DNA of 64,000 bases from Croceibacterium xixiisoli (GTDB lineage: Bacteria > Pseudomonadota > Alphaproteobacteria > Sphingomonadales > Sphingomonadaceae), in NCBI RefSeq assembly GCF_009827305.1, contig NZ_WTYJ01000001.1, forward strand, positions 372,001 to 436,000. Reading direction: 5' to 3'. The notes below the pieces were generated by a model. That model was not told the origin of the DNA. It worked only from the letters and a program-made list of their open reading frames with translations, and ran no database searches. This document shows, piece by piece, positions 33,436 through 42,181 of the stretch (position 1 is the first letter of the stretch; the number at the start of each line of letters is the position of its first letter). Both the position numbers and the translations under genes were made by a program.

Positions 33436-34893
33436 TCAGCCGTCGCTGTTTTCCAGCTCTGTCCCGTCCAGCGTGACGATATGCAGCAGATTGGTTGCGC
33501 CCGGCTGGCCGAACGGCACCCCGGCCATCACCAGCACACGCGCGCCAGCCTTGCCGAAACCATGGCGCAGCGCCATCCGCTTGCCCTTGCCGATCATCTC
33601 TTCGAAACTGCCGATATCCTTAGTGGCCACGGCATGGGTCCCCCACAGCAAGGATACCCGCCGGGCGACCTCCATCGAGGGGGTCAGCACCATCACCGGC
33701 ACCGCAGGGCGTTCGCGCGACACGCGCCGGGCGGACGATCCGCTCCAGGTGAACACCACGATCGCATTCAGATCGACCGTGTCGGCAATGGTCATGCAGG
33801 CATGGCTCAGCGCATCGGCCACTGTCGGGTCGGGCCGCGCATCCAGCCAGCGCACGCGCTGCTTGTATTCCTCGTCCCGTTCCACCTGGCCGGCGATGGC
33901 ATTCATCATCAGCACGGCTTCCTCGGGCCAGGCGCCGGCGGCGGTTTCCGCGCTCAGCATCACCGCATCCACCCCGTCATAGACGGCATTGGCCACGTCG
34001 GACACTTCGGCGCGGGTCGGGGCCGGGCTCTCGATCATCGATTCCAGCATCTGCGTGGCCACGATCACCGGCTTGCCCGCCAGGCGCGTGGCCTTGACGA
34101 TCTTCTTCTGCAGTGGCGGCACTTCTTCCGGGTTCAGCTCGACGCCCAGATCGCCACGCGCGACCATGATCCCGTCCGATGCGGCGATGATCTCGGCCAG
34201 CCGGCGCACGGCCTGCGGCTTTTCGATCTTGGCGCACAGCGAGGCTCCGCCGGTGCCGATCAGCTCGCGCGCCTCGATCAGATCTTCGGGCCGCTGCACG
34301 AAACTCAGTCCGATCCAGTCGGCCCCCTGTTCCACGGCAAAGGCCAGATCGCGCCGATCCTTTTCGGTCAGTGCCGGGATCGGCACTTCCACATCGGGCA
34401 CATTCACGCCCTTGCGGTCCGAAATCACCCCGCCCACTTCGGCCTGGCACAGGATCTGTTCGGGCCGCGCATCGACCACGCGCAGGCGGATCTTGCCATC
34501 ATTGATCAACAGGCGCTGGCCCTTGTCCAGCAGGTTGAACAGTTCGGGATGCGGCAGGAACACGCGGGTTGCGTCGCCGGGGGTCGGGTCACGGTCGAAG
34601 GCGAAGCGTGCGCCATGGCCGATGATGGCCTGCCCATCGGCAAAGGTGCCCACACGCAGCTTCGGGCCCTGCAGATCACACAGGATGGCGATCGGGCGGT
34701 TGAACTGTTTTTCCAGCGCGCGCACGGTGGCGAAATTCCGGGCATGGAATTCATGGTCGCCATGGCTCATGTTGAAACGGAACGCATCGGCCCCGGCGCG
34801 GAACAGCCGTCGCATCACATCGGGGTCGCAGCTGGTCGGGCCAATGGTCGCGAGGATCTTGACCTTGCGGTTGCGGGGATCGAATTTTGCCAT
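33436..34893 (-). CDS. pyk: pyruvate kinase
   Basis: The 485-residue enzyme makes pyruvate and ATP from phosphoenolpyruvate and ADP. Motifs are KILATIGPTSCDPDVM, FRFNMSHGDHEFHARN, CDLQGPKLRVGTF, the catalytic Lys in KIEKPQAVRRL, metal-binding MVARGDLGVELNPEEVP and ATQMLESMIE. The C-terminal allosteric domain is shorter than in E. coli PykF, common in alphaproteobacteria. It ends in a convergent gap with the SulP gene and is divergent from the DUF1244 gene. Confidence 0.96.
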   Translation of the reverse strand: MAKFDPRNRKVKILATIGPTSCDPDVMRRLFRAGADAFRFNMSHGDHEFHARNFATVRALEKQFNRPIAILCDLQGPKLRVGTFADGQAIIGHGARFAFDRDPTPGDATRVFLPHPELFNLLDKGQRLLINDGKIRLRVVDARPEQILCQAEVGGVISDRKGVNVPDVEVPIPALTEKDRRDLAFAVEQGADWIGLSFVQRPEDLIEARELIGTGGASLCAKIEKPQAVRRLAEIIAASDGIMVARGDLGVELNPEEVPPLQKKIVKATRLAGKPVIVATQMLESMIESPAPTRAEVSDVANAVYDGVDAVMLSAETAAGAWPEEAVLMMNAIAGQVERDEEYKQRVRWLDARPDPTVADALSHACMTIADTVDLNAIVVFTWSGSSARRVSRERPAVPVMVLTPSMEVARRVSLLWGTHAVATKDIGSFEEMIGKGKRMALRHGFGKAGARVLVMAGVPFGQPGATNLLHIVTLDGTELENSDG

Positions 34894-34935
34894 GACGGTG
34901 CGTTATTCCACGCTGGTATGACAACACAAGGATAG

Positions 34936-35244
34936 ATGATGAACGAAACAACCGATCCGCTGGCCAGCCTGCCCGATGATGTGGCCGCGGCGGCATTCCG
35001 CCGGCTGGTCACGCATCTGCAGCACCGGCACGATGCGCAGAATATCGATCTGATGGGGCTGGCCGGCTTCTGCCGCAATTGCCTGGCCGATTGGATCCGC
35101 GATGCCGGTTATCCAGGTGACAAGGATGAAGCCCGCGCCCTGATCCACGGCATGCCGATGGCCGAATGGAAGGCGCAATTCCAGACAGATGCCACGCCCG
35201 CACAGCTGGCGCGCATGGAAAAAAGCCTGCTGCGCAACCGCTGA
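34936..35244 (+). CDS. DUF1244 family protein
   Basis: The 102-residue protein has the conserved features AAAAFRRLVTHLQHRHDAQN, IDLMGLAGFCRNCLADW and GMPMAEWKAQFQTDAT. DUF1244 is a small helical family found across alpha- and gammaproteobacteria; its role is unknown. The two ATGs at 34936 and 34939 are adjacent and either may serve. It starts 42 bases after the divergent pyk start. Confidence 0.88.
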   Translation: MMNETTDPLASLPDDVAAAAFRRLVTHLQHRHDAQNIDLMGLAGFCRNCLADWIRDAGYPGDKDEARALIHGMPMAEWKAQFQTDATPAQLARMEKSLLRNR

Positions 35245-35408
35245 TTGCCCCGCTGGCTGCCGCGATAAACCGCTGCGGCGGCGGAAAGTTTTCCCCGCCC
35301 GGGCCGCACCGGCTTCACCCGCAGGGGAAGCCTCGCTAACGAGCGGCCCACGCTATTCAAACCCAGATTCACCCCAGGTGATTCACTTCAATACCGGAGC
35401 TTATTTTC

Positions 35409-35645
35409 ATGGCTGAAACCGCTGACGACCGCCTGCGCCTGCTGATCGAGCGGGTCGAACGTCTTGAAGAAGAAAAGAAGGGCATCTCGGACGACATCCG
35501 CGACGTCTACGCCGAAGCCAAGGGCACCGGCTATGATCCCAAGATCATGCGCCAGATCGTGCGCCTGCGCAAAATGAAGCCCGACGATCGCGCCGAAATG
35601 GAAGCGATTCTGGACACCTACAAGGCCGCGCTCGGCATCGGCTGA
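35409..35645 (+). CDS. gapR: GapR-type nucleoid protein (DUF2312)
   Basis: A 78-residue protein with the DUF2312 sequence features [38 protein letters not shown] and [11 protein letters not shown]. In Caulobacter, GapR is a coiled-coil protein that binds overtwisted, AT-rich DNA ahead of replication and transcription and aids topoisomerases. The heptad-rich N-terminal helix fits. The 164-bp gap upstream shows nothing beyond a likely promoter. Confidence 0.9.
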   Translation: MAETADDRLRLLIERVERLEEEKKGISDDIRDVYAEAKGTGYDPKIMRQIVRLRKMKPDDRAEMEAILDTYKAALGIG

Positions 35646-35723
35646 CGCTGTGCCGCGATGACCGGGGGAACGGTTCGGCCCGGCAGATGATTGATCTGGC
35701 GTTACGCAACGCAGGATCATCCC

Positions 35724-36599
35724 ATGACCGAACAGCCGACCGTTCCTCAGGCCCATGTAGAGGAAATCGATGAAGAGCCCCGGCTTCCGGGGCATGAGAC
35801 CGGGCTCGATCCGCAGCCCGAATGGCAACCGCGCTACCCCGGTTCGGGCCGGCTGAAGGGCAAGGTGGCGATCGTCACCGGCGGAGACAGCGGCATCGGC
35901 CGCGCAGTGGCCGTACTGTTTGCCCGCGAAGGGGCGAAGGTCGCGATTGCCTATCTCGAAGAAGACGATGACGCCCGCATCACCGCCGATGCGATCCGCC
36001 AGGAAGGCAGCGAGGCGCTGCTGTTTGCCGGCGATCTGGGCGATCCGGCCCGCGCCGCCCGGCTGATCGATGCCGTGATCTCCAAATGGGGCCGGCTCGA
36101 TGTGCTGGTGAACAATGCCGGGGAACAGCATCCGGACAAGGACATCACCGATATCACGGTCGAACAGCTGCAACGCACGTTCCAGACCAATATCTTTTCC
36201 ATGTTCTATCTGGTGCAGGCGGCGCGACCGCATTTGCAGAGCGGTGCGGCCATCATCAATTGCACCAGCGTCACCATGTATCAGGGCAGCAAGGAACTGC
36301 TTGATTATTCCTCCACCAAGGGGGCGATCACCGCCTTTACCCGCTCACTCAGCGAAAATCTGATTGGTGAGGGCATTCGCGTGAACGCCGTGGCGCCCGG
36401 GCCGATCTGGACTCCGCTCAACCCCTGCGGCGGGGCTAGCCCGGAAAAACTGGAAAATTTCGGGGAAAATACGCCCATGGGCCGTCCCGGCCAGCCCAAT
36501 GAGGTGGCCCCGGCATTTCTCTTCCTCGCCTGCGATGATTCATCCTATATGTCGGGGCAGGTTCTGCACCCGAACGGAGGAACGATCGTCAATGGCTAG
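35724..36599 (+). CDS. SDR family oxidoreductase
   Basis: The 291-residue enzyme has the SDR NAD(P)-binding motif [17 protein letters not shown] near residue 48, NNAG near 130, and catalytic Ser ([10 protein letters not shown]), Tyr and Lys ([12 protein letters not shown]). The N-terminal 40 residues ([14 protein letters not shown]) match the YghA/YhdF group of glucose-dehydrogenase-like SDRs with a leading extension. Substrate unknown. Its stop overlaps the next start by eight bases, so it is coupled to the YbjQ-type gene. Confidence 0.88.
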   Translation: MTEQPTVPQAHVEEIDEEPRLPGHETGLDPQPEWQPRYPGSGRLKGKVAIVTGGDSGIGRAVAVLFAREGAKVAIAYLEEDDDARITADAIRQEGSEALLFAGDLGDPARAARLIDAVISKWGRLDVLVNNAGEQHPDKDITDITVEQLQRTFQTNIFSMFYLVQAARPHLQSGAAIINCTSVTMYQGSKELLDYSSTKGAITAFTRSLSENLIGEGIRVNAVAPGPIWTPLNPCGGASPEKLENFGENTPMGRPGQPNEVAPAFLFLACDDSSYMSGQVLHPNGGTIVNG

Positions 36600-36942
36600 T
36601 CCCTGGAGCCGCGAAGACGGCGGCGTAATTGTCTCGACCACCCCGACCATCGAAGGTCGCCCGGTGCAGGATTACCTTGGCCTGGTTACGGGGGAGGTGA
36701 TCGTGGGCGCCAATCTGTTCCGCGATATCTTCGCCTCGATCACCGATCTGGTCGGTGGCCGATCGGGCAAATATGAAGAGGTGCTGGCCCGCGCGCGGCG
36801 CGAAGCCATCCAGGAAATGACCTCTCAGGCCGCGCAGCTGGGCGGCAATGCCGTGGTCGGCGTGGATATCGATTATGAAGTGCTCGGCAGCAATGGATCG
36901 ATGCTGATGGTCAGCGTCAGCGGCACGGCGGTGCGGCTCTGA
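36592..36942 (+). CDS. YbjQ (UPF0145) family protein
   Basis: The 116-residue protein has the YbjQ features [55 protein letters not shown] and [16 protein letters not shown]. Members form pentamer-like oligomers and have been called heavy-metal-binding, without a proven role. The start at 36592 follows GGAGGAACG and overlaps the SDR stop by eight bases. Its stop in turn overlaps a likely CTG start of the acetyltransferase. Confidence 0.88.
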   Translation: MASPWSREDGGVIVSTTPTIEGRPVQDYLGLVTGEVIVGANLFRDIFASITDLVGGRSGKYEEVLARARREAIQEMTSQAAQLGGNAVVGVDIDYEVLGSNGSMLMVSVSGTAVRL

Positions 36943-37391
36943 CCATCCGGGTCGATCGGTTGGGGACGGGTGATGACGCGCAGTACCGCGCGCTCAATTG
37001 CCTGTTCGCCGATGTGTTCGATGATCGGGAATCCTATCTCTCGGACCCGCCGTATGATGATTACGTCGCCCGCCTGCTGGCCATGCCGCATGTGGTGGCG
37101 CTGATCGCGCGTGACGACGCGGGCACTCTGATCGGCGGCCTGGTGGGTTATGAACTGCCCAAGCTCGAACAGCGTCGCAGCGAATTCTACATCTATGATC
37201 TGGCGGTGGTGGAAAACCATCGGCGGCGCGGCGTGGCCACCGCATTGATCGAGGCGATGCGGGCGGTGGCCCGCGCAGCCGGCGGATGGGCCGTTTTCGT
37301 CCAGGGCGACTATGGCGATGATGCCGCGCTGGCGCTCTATGACAAGCTTGGTGAACGGGAGGCGGTGCTGCATTTCGATATCGCGCCGTGA
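36939..37391 (+). CDS. AAC(3)-I type aminoglycoside N-acetyltransferase
   Basis: This GNAT protein strongly resembles AAC(3)-Ia: [40 protein letters not shown] (acetyl-CoA loop) and [20 protein letters not shown]. The family acetylates the 3-amino group of gentamicin-like drugs. The proposed start is a CTG at 36939 overlapping the YbjQ stop (CTGA); it restores the family N-terminus [12 protein letters not shown]. The usual start rules would give TTG at 36960 and lose that strand. The chromosomal context, without integron or plasmid signs, suggests an intrinsic gene. Drug activity is unproven. Confidence 0.8.
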   Translation: MTIRVDRLGTGDDAQYRALNCLFADVFDDRESYLSDPPYDDYVARLLAMPHVVALIARDDAGTLIGGLVGYELPKLEQRRSEFYIYDLAVVENHRRRGVATALIEAMRAVARAAGGWAVFVQGDYGDDAALALYDKLGEREAVLHFDIAP

Positions 37392-37498
37392 TCGCGGTGG
37401 CAGGTTGCGTGCCACAGCTGATTGCCTGCCGCGCCTGCCTTCGCTAGGGCTATGGCCACAGAAAACAGATAGCCAGACAAGCGAAAAAAGCGAAACCC

Positions 37499-38242
37499 AT
37501 GGCAGGCCATTCCAAGTTCAAGAACATCATGCACCGCAAGGGCGCGCAGGACAAAAAACGTTCGGCGGCCTTCTCCAAGCTCTCCCGCGAAATCACCGTG
37601 GCGGCCAAATCGGGCATGCCCGATCCCGACATGAACCCGCGTCTGCGGCTCGCGGTCAACAACGCCCGCGCCCTGTCCATGCCCAAGGACAATATCCAGC
37701 GCGCAATCGACAAGGCATCGGCCAATGACGGCGATGACTATGAAGAAATCCGCTACGAAGGCTATGGCCCGGGCGGCGTGGCGCTGATTGTCGAGGCGCT
37801 GACCGACAATCGCAACCGTACGGCGACCAATATCCGCACTGCTTTCAGCAAGAATGGCGGCAACCTGGCCGCTACCGGCGCGGTCAGCCATGGCTTCGAA
37901 CGCAAGGGCCTGATCGAATATCCGGCCGCTGCGGGTGATGAGGAAAAGGTTCTCGAAGCCGCGATCGAAGCCGGTGCCGACGATGTCGAAAGCAGCGAGG
38001 ACGGCCACACCATCTGGACCGCGATGGAAGCGCTGCACGAAGTATCAGGCGCACTGGAAAAGGTACTGGGTGAACCAGAAAGCGTGAAGCTGGCGTGGAA
38101 ACCCAATCTGACCGTCGATGTCGCCGAAGGCGACGCGCAGACCCTGTTCAAGCTGGTCGACGCGCTGGAAGATGATGACGACGTTCAGACCGTGTGGGGC
38201 AATTACGAAGTGTCCGACGCGGTGATGGAAAAGCTCGGCTGA
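37499..38242 (+). CDS. yebC: YebC/PmpR family protein
   Basis: The 247-residue protein starts [20 protein letters not shown] and has [51 protein letters not shown] and the long C-terminal domain ending in VMEKLG. YebC-type proteins were described as transcriptional regulators and more recently as factors that relieve ribosome stalling at proline runs. Lengths and motifs fit fully. ruvC follows 34 bases later, a conserved neighbourhood. Confidence 0.95.
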   Translation: MAGHSKFKNIMHRKGAQDKKRSAAFSKLSREITVAAKSGMPDPDMNPRLRLAVNNARALSMPKDNIQRAIDKASANDGDDYEEIRYEGYGPGGVALIVEALTDNRNRTATNIRTAFSKNGGNLAATGAVSHGFERKGLIEYPAAAGDEEKVLEAAIEAGADDVESSEDGHTIWTAMEALHEVSGALEKVLGEPESVKLAWKPNLTVDVAEGDAQTLFKLVDALEDDDDVQTVWGNYEVSDAVMEKLG

Positions 38243-38276
38243 TGCCGAACCACTCCCGCTGGCGGGAGTGGGCGGC

Positions 38277-38750
38277 ATGCTGATCCTCGGTCTCGATCCT
38301 TCGCTCACCTGCACCGGCTGGGGCGTGGTGCGGAGCGTGGGATCCCGGCTGACCCACATTGCCCATGGGCAGGTGCCGACCGATGCCGGCACCCCCATGG
38401 CCGCGCGGCTGCATCATTTGCATGATGCGATCGCCGCCGTGATCGGCACCTATGCGCCTGATCGCGCCGCGGTGGAGGAAGTCTTCGTCAACAAGAACCC
38501 GGCCTCCACGCTGAAACTGGCCCAGGCGCGCGGCGCCGTGCTGGCCGCCTGCGGGCGCTGCTCACTGCCCGTGGCCGAACATGCCACCAGACTGGTGAAG
38601 AAGGCCGTGGTCGGCACCGGCCGCGCCGAAAAGGCGCAGGTCCAGGCGATGCTGAAAATCCTGCTGCCCGGCGTAAAGGTCACCGGCGCCGACGCCGCCG
38701 ATGCGCTGGCCGTGGCCATCGCCCACGCTCATCTGGGTGGGGGCGGCTAA
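38277..38750 (+). CDS. ruvC: Holliday junction resolvase RuvC
   Basis: The 157-residue nuclease cuts Holliday junctions. The acidic residues are in [16 protein letters not shown] (Asp7), [12 protein letters not shown] (Glu) and [16 protein letters not shown] (two Asp). The start is ATG at 38277; a GTG at 38268 is possible. RuvA and RuvB, which often follow in alphaproteobacteria, are not here; the gene is followed by 190 bases of repeat-bearing DNA. Confidence 0.95.
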   Translation: MLILGLDPSLTCTGWGVVRSVGSRLTHIAHGQVPTDAGTPMAARLHHLHDAIAAVIGTYAPDRAAVEEVFVNKNPASTLKLAQARGAVLAACGRCSLPVAEHATRLVKKAVVGTGRAEKAQVQAMLKILLPGVKVTGADAADALAVAIAHAHLGGGG

Positions 38751-38777
38751 CACCCAACCGGCGCCCTAAAGCCCCTC

Positions 38778-38856
38778 CGTCGCCCAGGCGAAGGCCAGGG
38801 CCGCTCACAATCAGGGCGCTGCACGCTCCCCCGCTTGCCTTGAGCCCGTCGAAGGG
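38778..38856. repeat. two short dispersed-repeat motifs downstream of ruvC
   Basis: The 190-base gap after ruvC holds CCAGGCGAAGGCCAGG (near 38783) and CCTTGAGCCCGTCGAAGGG (38838-38856). Both resemble short palindromic motifs spread through sphingomonad genomes (GGCGAAGGCC and TTGAGC-GTCGAAGGG types). Only one copy of each is seen here, so repeat status rests on memory of other genomes. Nothing coding is seen in the gap. Confidence 0.4.
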
Positions 38857-38940
38857 CCGCCACAACGCTCCCATCCGCATGGTGGCCATCACCGGAAATT
38901 CTCGGCATACCCTTCTGCATTCGGGCAGCGTGAGAAGATT

Positions 38941-39291
38941 ATGACCAAGATTTCCGTTTACGGCATCCCCAATTGCGACACCGTCAAGAAGGCGCGCAAA
39001 TGGCTCGATGACCAGGGCGTCGCCTACCAGTTCCACGATTACAAGAAACAGGGCACCGATCCTGAGCAACTGGCCCGATGGGTGGAGGCGAAAGGCTGGG
39101 AAGTGGTGCTCAACCGTCGCGGCACGACCTTCCGCCAGCTCGACGATGCGGACAAGGCCGATATCGACGCCGCCAAGGCCGTCACCATCATGGCCGCGCA
39201 TCCTTCAACCATCAAACGGCCCGTGGTCGAACATCCGGGCGGATTGCTGGTGGGGTTTGACGCAGCCGAATGGCAGGCGGCACTGGGCTGA
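38941..39291 (+). CDS. ArsC/Spx-like reductase family protein (YffB type)
   Basis: The 116-residue thioredoxin-fold protein starts SVYGIPNCDTVKKARKWLDD with one Cys, then YQFHDYKKQGTDPEQLARWV, LNRRGTTFRQL, a HPSTIKRPV element and GGLLVGFDAAEW. The single N-terminal Cys with TxKKA is the ArsC/YffB pattern. True arsenate reduction is uncertain; YffB-type proteins use glutathione. No ars genes are nearby. Confidence 0.88.
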   Translation: MTKISVYGIPNCDTVKKARKWLDDQGVAYQFHDYKKQGTDPEQLARWVEAKGWEVVLNRRGTTFRQLDDADKADIDAAKAVTIMAAHPSTIKRPVVEHPGGLLVGFDAAEWQAALG

Positions 39292-39335
39292 TCTAACGTC
39301 AGCTTTCCGAATTCGGGCGCGCGCAAGGATAACGC

Positions 39336-40007
39336 ATGCAGCACTGGAAATACCCGGCCGCGCTGTTGGCGGCTCTCGTTGGCGCAGCTTTCGCCCATGG
39401 CCCCGCCGCCGCCCAGGCCGGTTTCGTCTGTGGGAAGGCCATCACTCCCACGGAAAAGGCGATCTGCGGCGATGCCGAGATTGCGGCGTCGGATCGGGCG
39501 ATGAGCATGGCCTATGCCGCACTTGCGGAACGGGCCGATCGTTCACTGGAGCCGGTGCTGCGCAAGGATTAGAATGATTTCCTCGACATCCGCTCTCAGG
39601 CCTTCGAAAGCCCGCGCGCCAATGAAGCCCTGCGGCAGGAACGCCTGCGCAATGAAACCGCCGAACGCGCCGAACTCCTGAACTGGATTTCCACTACGCC
39701 TGCCCGCTCGCTGATCGGCAATTGGTACAATGCCTGGGGCGCGATCACGGTGACGCAGGGTGCGTCCGGCCGGCTGAATGTGGAACTCGACGTGGCCGAT
39801 CAGGCCAATGGCAGCTGGGTCTGCAGCTTTGCCGGCGAAGTGGAACAGGCCGGCCCGGGCGAAGCCCGTTATGAAGGGGAGGGTGGCCCACTGGTAATCC
39901 GGCTGGATGGCGCCGCGCTCAACATTCCCACCCCATTCTGTGATGCCAGCACATCGGGCGGGTTCGGCTCTGCGCAGGGCCATTATTTCCAGGTCAACGC
40001 CGAATAG
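39336..40007 (+). pseudogene. LprI/DUF1311-type exported protein interrupted by in-frame amber codon
   Basis: The first 78 codons (39336-39572) give a signal peptide (MQHWKYPAALLAALVGAAFA ... AAAQA) and a DUF1311-like region FVCGKAITPTEKAICGD with paired Cys. A TAG at 39570-39572 stops it after LRKD, but the same frame continues without any stop to 40007, reading NDFLDIRSQAFES, RSLIGNWYNAWGAITV and a beta-rich domain ending HYFQVNAE. A single C-to-T change (CAG to TAG) would explain this. The downstream part keeps coding character. A functional truncated protein or read-through is less likely. A sequencing error is also possible. Confidence 0.75.
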
Positions 40008-40027
40008 GCATTCTCTGCCGTCGGTGG

Positions 40028-40465
40028 TCAGAGCACCCGCGAACGGAAGCGCGGCGAAGGCACCCAGCAGGTGGCTCGTTTGCCGAACAGACGATAACGG
40101 TTGCGCGCGATCAGGCGATACACCGGGTCGCGCAAACCTGCCGGGATGACCCGCAGCACGCCGGCCAGGCGCCAGGGAAAACCCAGTCCTTCGTAAATCG
40201 CCAGCACCGCATCGCTGTCCTTGTGCACGCGCGGTCCGTCGATCACCAGAATGCTGGTCGGATCGGCAGGGTCCAGGCCATGCTGGCGGAACAGCGCAGC
40301 ACCCACATCGCTCTGCATCGATGCCAGATGAAACCGTTCTGCTTTGTCGTGCGTCAGGATGAATTGGGCATTGGCCGAACACAGCACGCATTCGGCATCG
40401 AACAGCACGATCGGGCCCCCAGGCAAGGAAGTAGGCAGGCTGGCAGGGGGTGAATGTTCGGCCAT
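40028..40465 (-). CDS. DCC family (DUF393) thiol-disulfide oxidoreductase-like protein
   Basis: The 145-residue protein has the family motif GPIVLFDAECVLCSANAQFI with CxxC-like DAECVLC near residue 24, LASMQSDVGAALFRQHGLD, SILVIDG and YRLIARNRYRLFGKR. Members are predicted cytoplasmic oxidoreductases of unknown partner. The start at 40465 follows from the family N-terminus. It ends 20 bases from the LprI-like frame (convergent) and begins 14 bases after bestrophin on the same strand. Confidence 0.88.
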   Translation of the reverse strand: MAEHSPPASLPTSLPGGPIVLFDAECVLCSANAQFILTHDKAERFHLASMQSDVGAALFRQHGLDPADPTSILVIDGPRVHKDSDAVLAIYEGLGFPWRLAGVLRVIPAGLRDPVYRLIARNRYRLFGKRATCWVPSPRFRSRVL

Positions 40466-40479
40466 GCGCGCGCCTTCGG

Positions 40480-41370
40480 TCAGCTGAGGTAGAAATCCTT
40501 GGCGCGCAGCGGTTCGGGCACCGGATCGCCCAGATGCACGGCCAGGCTGATTTCCGCTGCCCGACAGATCGCATCCAGCGGCAGGCCATTGGGCGTGGTG
40601 CCGAACGGATGGCTCAGTTCCTCGGTCACTTCGGCCAGACCCAGGAACACATAACCCACAATGCCGACGAAGAACGGCGTCAGCCAGCCGGCCGGGGTCA
40701 CCAGCGCCAGCGGCAGCAGCAGGCAATAGAGATAGGTCGTGCGATAGATCAGCAGCGAATAGACATAGGGCAGCGGCGTCTTGACGATGCGTTCGGCCCC
40801 GGCCTGCTGCAGCGTGATGCTGCCCAGCCGTTCGGCCAGCGCCTTGGCCCCGAACCCGTCCAGCCGCCCGGCCTGGCGCGCCTGCGCCAGCAGCGCATTG
40901 ATGCGGTCCAGCACGGCGCAGGGCGGATGCGGCGCGGTCAGGAACTCGGCGCCCAGTTCGCGGGCGCGGGGATCATCCACCACTTGGCGCAGATGCACGC
41001 GGTGCAGATGCATGAAGGCCAGCATCAACCGGATCACCCGTTCGCGGTCGACGGGTTCGGGCAGGAACAGTTCCGCTTCACGGGCGAAGCTGCGCACATC
41101 GGCCAGCAATCCGCCCCACAGCTTGCGCGATTCCCACCACCGGTCATAGGCGGCGTTGTTGCGGAACCCCAAGAACAGCGACAGCGCGATACCGAATACG
41201 GTGAAGGCCACCCCGTCGATATCGGGAAATCCGGTGATCTGATCATGCAGCCACACCATGAAGCCGGCATAGATCATCAGCGCGATGACCTTGGGCCCCA
41301 CCGCGGTGATGATCGATCCGCGCACGGCAAAGGCCAGTTCGCGCCAGCTGGGCTTGTCGCGCAGGATCAT
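40480..41370 (-). CDS. bestrophin family channel protein
   Basis: The 296-residue membrane protein has the bacterial bestrophin features FGIALSLFLGFRNNAAYDRW, WESRKLWGGLLADVRSFARE and PLALVTPAGWLTPFFVGIVG. It would form pentameric ion channels; bacterial members conduct cations or anions. A conserved C-terminal EVTEELSHPFGTTPNGLPLD matches the acidic cluster of the family. ubiG lies directly upstream with six bases between. Confidence 0.9.
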   Translation of the reverse strand: MILRDKPSWRELAFAVRGSIITAVGPKVIALMIYAGFMVWLHDQITGFPDIDGVAFTVFGIALSLFLGFRNNAAYDRWWESRKLWGGLLADVRSFAREAELFLPEPVDRERVIRLMLAFMHLHRVHLRQVVDDPRARELGAEFLTAPHPPCAVLDRINALLAQARQAGRLDGFGAKALAERLGSITLQQAGAERIVKTPLPYVYSLLIYRTTYLYCLLLPLALVTPAGWLTPFFVGIVGYVFLGLAEVTEELSHPFGTTPNGLPLDAICRAAEISLAVHLGDPVPEPLRAKDFYLS

Positions 41371-41376
41371 GGCAGG

Positions 41377-42132
41377 TCAGCCGGCTGCCGTGACCGTCAC
41401 GATGTAGTTCAGCGACAGATCGCCGGACAGATGCAGGCCCTTCAGCGGCGAAAAGCCGATGCCCTGCGGCGTGCCCATGGTCAGCCCGGCATCAGCCAGC
41501 AGATCGGCCAGTTCGTCCGGGGTAATGAAATCGTCCCAGTGATGGGTGCCGCGCGGAATCGCACCGAAGGTTTCGGCTGCCTGGATCATCAGCAGGCGCG
41601 ACATGGCGGTGCGGTTGGGGGTGGACAGGATCATCAGCCCGCCCGGCGCCAGCCTGGCGCGAAGCGCGGCGACGAAATCCGCCTTGTCGGCGACATGTTC
41701 GATCACTTCCATCGATGTGACCAGATCGAAGGTGCCGATATCCTGCGCGCCGACTTCGCCGGCGATATAGCGGATATCCAGCCCGGCGCCTTCAGCATGG
41801 GCGGCGGCCGCCTGCGCATTTTCAGGCGCCGCATCGATCCCGGTCACGTCACCACCCAGCCGCGCCAGCGGTTCGCACAACAGGCCTGCGCCGCAGCCGA
41901 CATCCAGCGCGCTCTTGCCCGCCAGCGGCTTAAGATGGTGATCATCGATGTGCCAGTGCCGGTCGATCGCTTCGCGAATGAACCGCAGCCGGACGGGGTT
42001 CAGCCGGTGCAACATGGCGGATGATCCCTTCGGATCCCACCACTCGGCGGCCAGCCTGCCAAAATGCGCGGCTTCATCCGGGCGAATTGTGGCATTGGCG
42101 AGAATTGCGTTCGCGGTAGTTGCATCACCCAT
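41377..42132 (-). CDS. ubiG: ubiquinone biosynthesis O-methyltransferase
   Basis: The 251-residue enzyme methylates two hydroxyls in ubiquinone synthesis. It starts with the family element RPDEAAHFGRLAAEWWDPKG, then LNPVRLRFI, the SAM motif ALDVGCGAGLLCEPLARLG near residue 74, DLVTSMEVIEHVADKADFVA and STPNRT, ending HHWDDFITPDELADLL. It is divergent from lysC, with only 49 bases between starts. The bestrophin gene follows on the same transcript. Confidence 0.95.
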   Translation of the reverse strand: MGDATTANAILANATIRPDEAAHFGRLAAEWWDPKGSSAMLHRLNPVRLRFIREAIDRHWHIDDHHLKPLAGKSALDVGCGAGLLCEPLARLGGDVTGIDAAPENAQAAAAHAEGAGLDIRYIAGEVGAQDIGTFDLVTSMEVIEHVADKADFVAALRARLAPGGLMILSTPNRTAMSRLLMIQAAETFGAIPRGTHHWDDFITPDELADLLADAGLTMGTPQGIGFSPLKGLHLSGDLSLNYIVTVTAAG

Positions 42133-42181
42133 GCCATCCCCCTAACAGCGCGCACAGCCCGGCACCAGCAGGAGAGTATCG

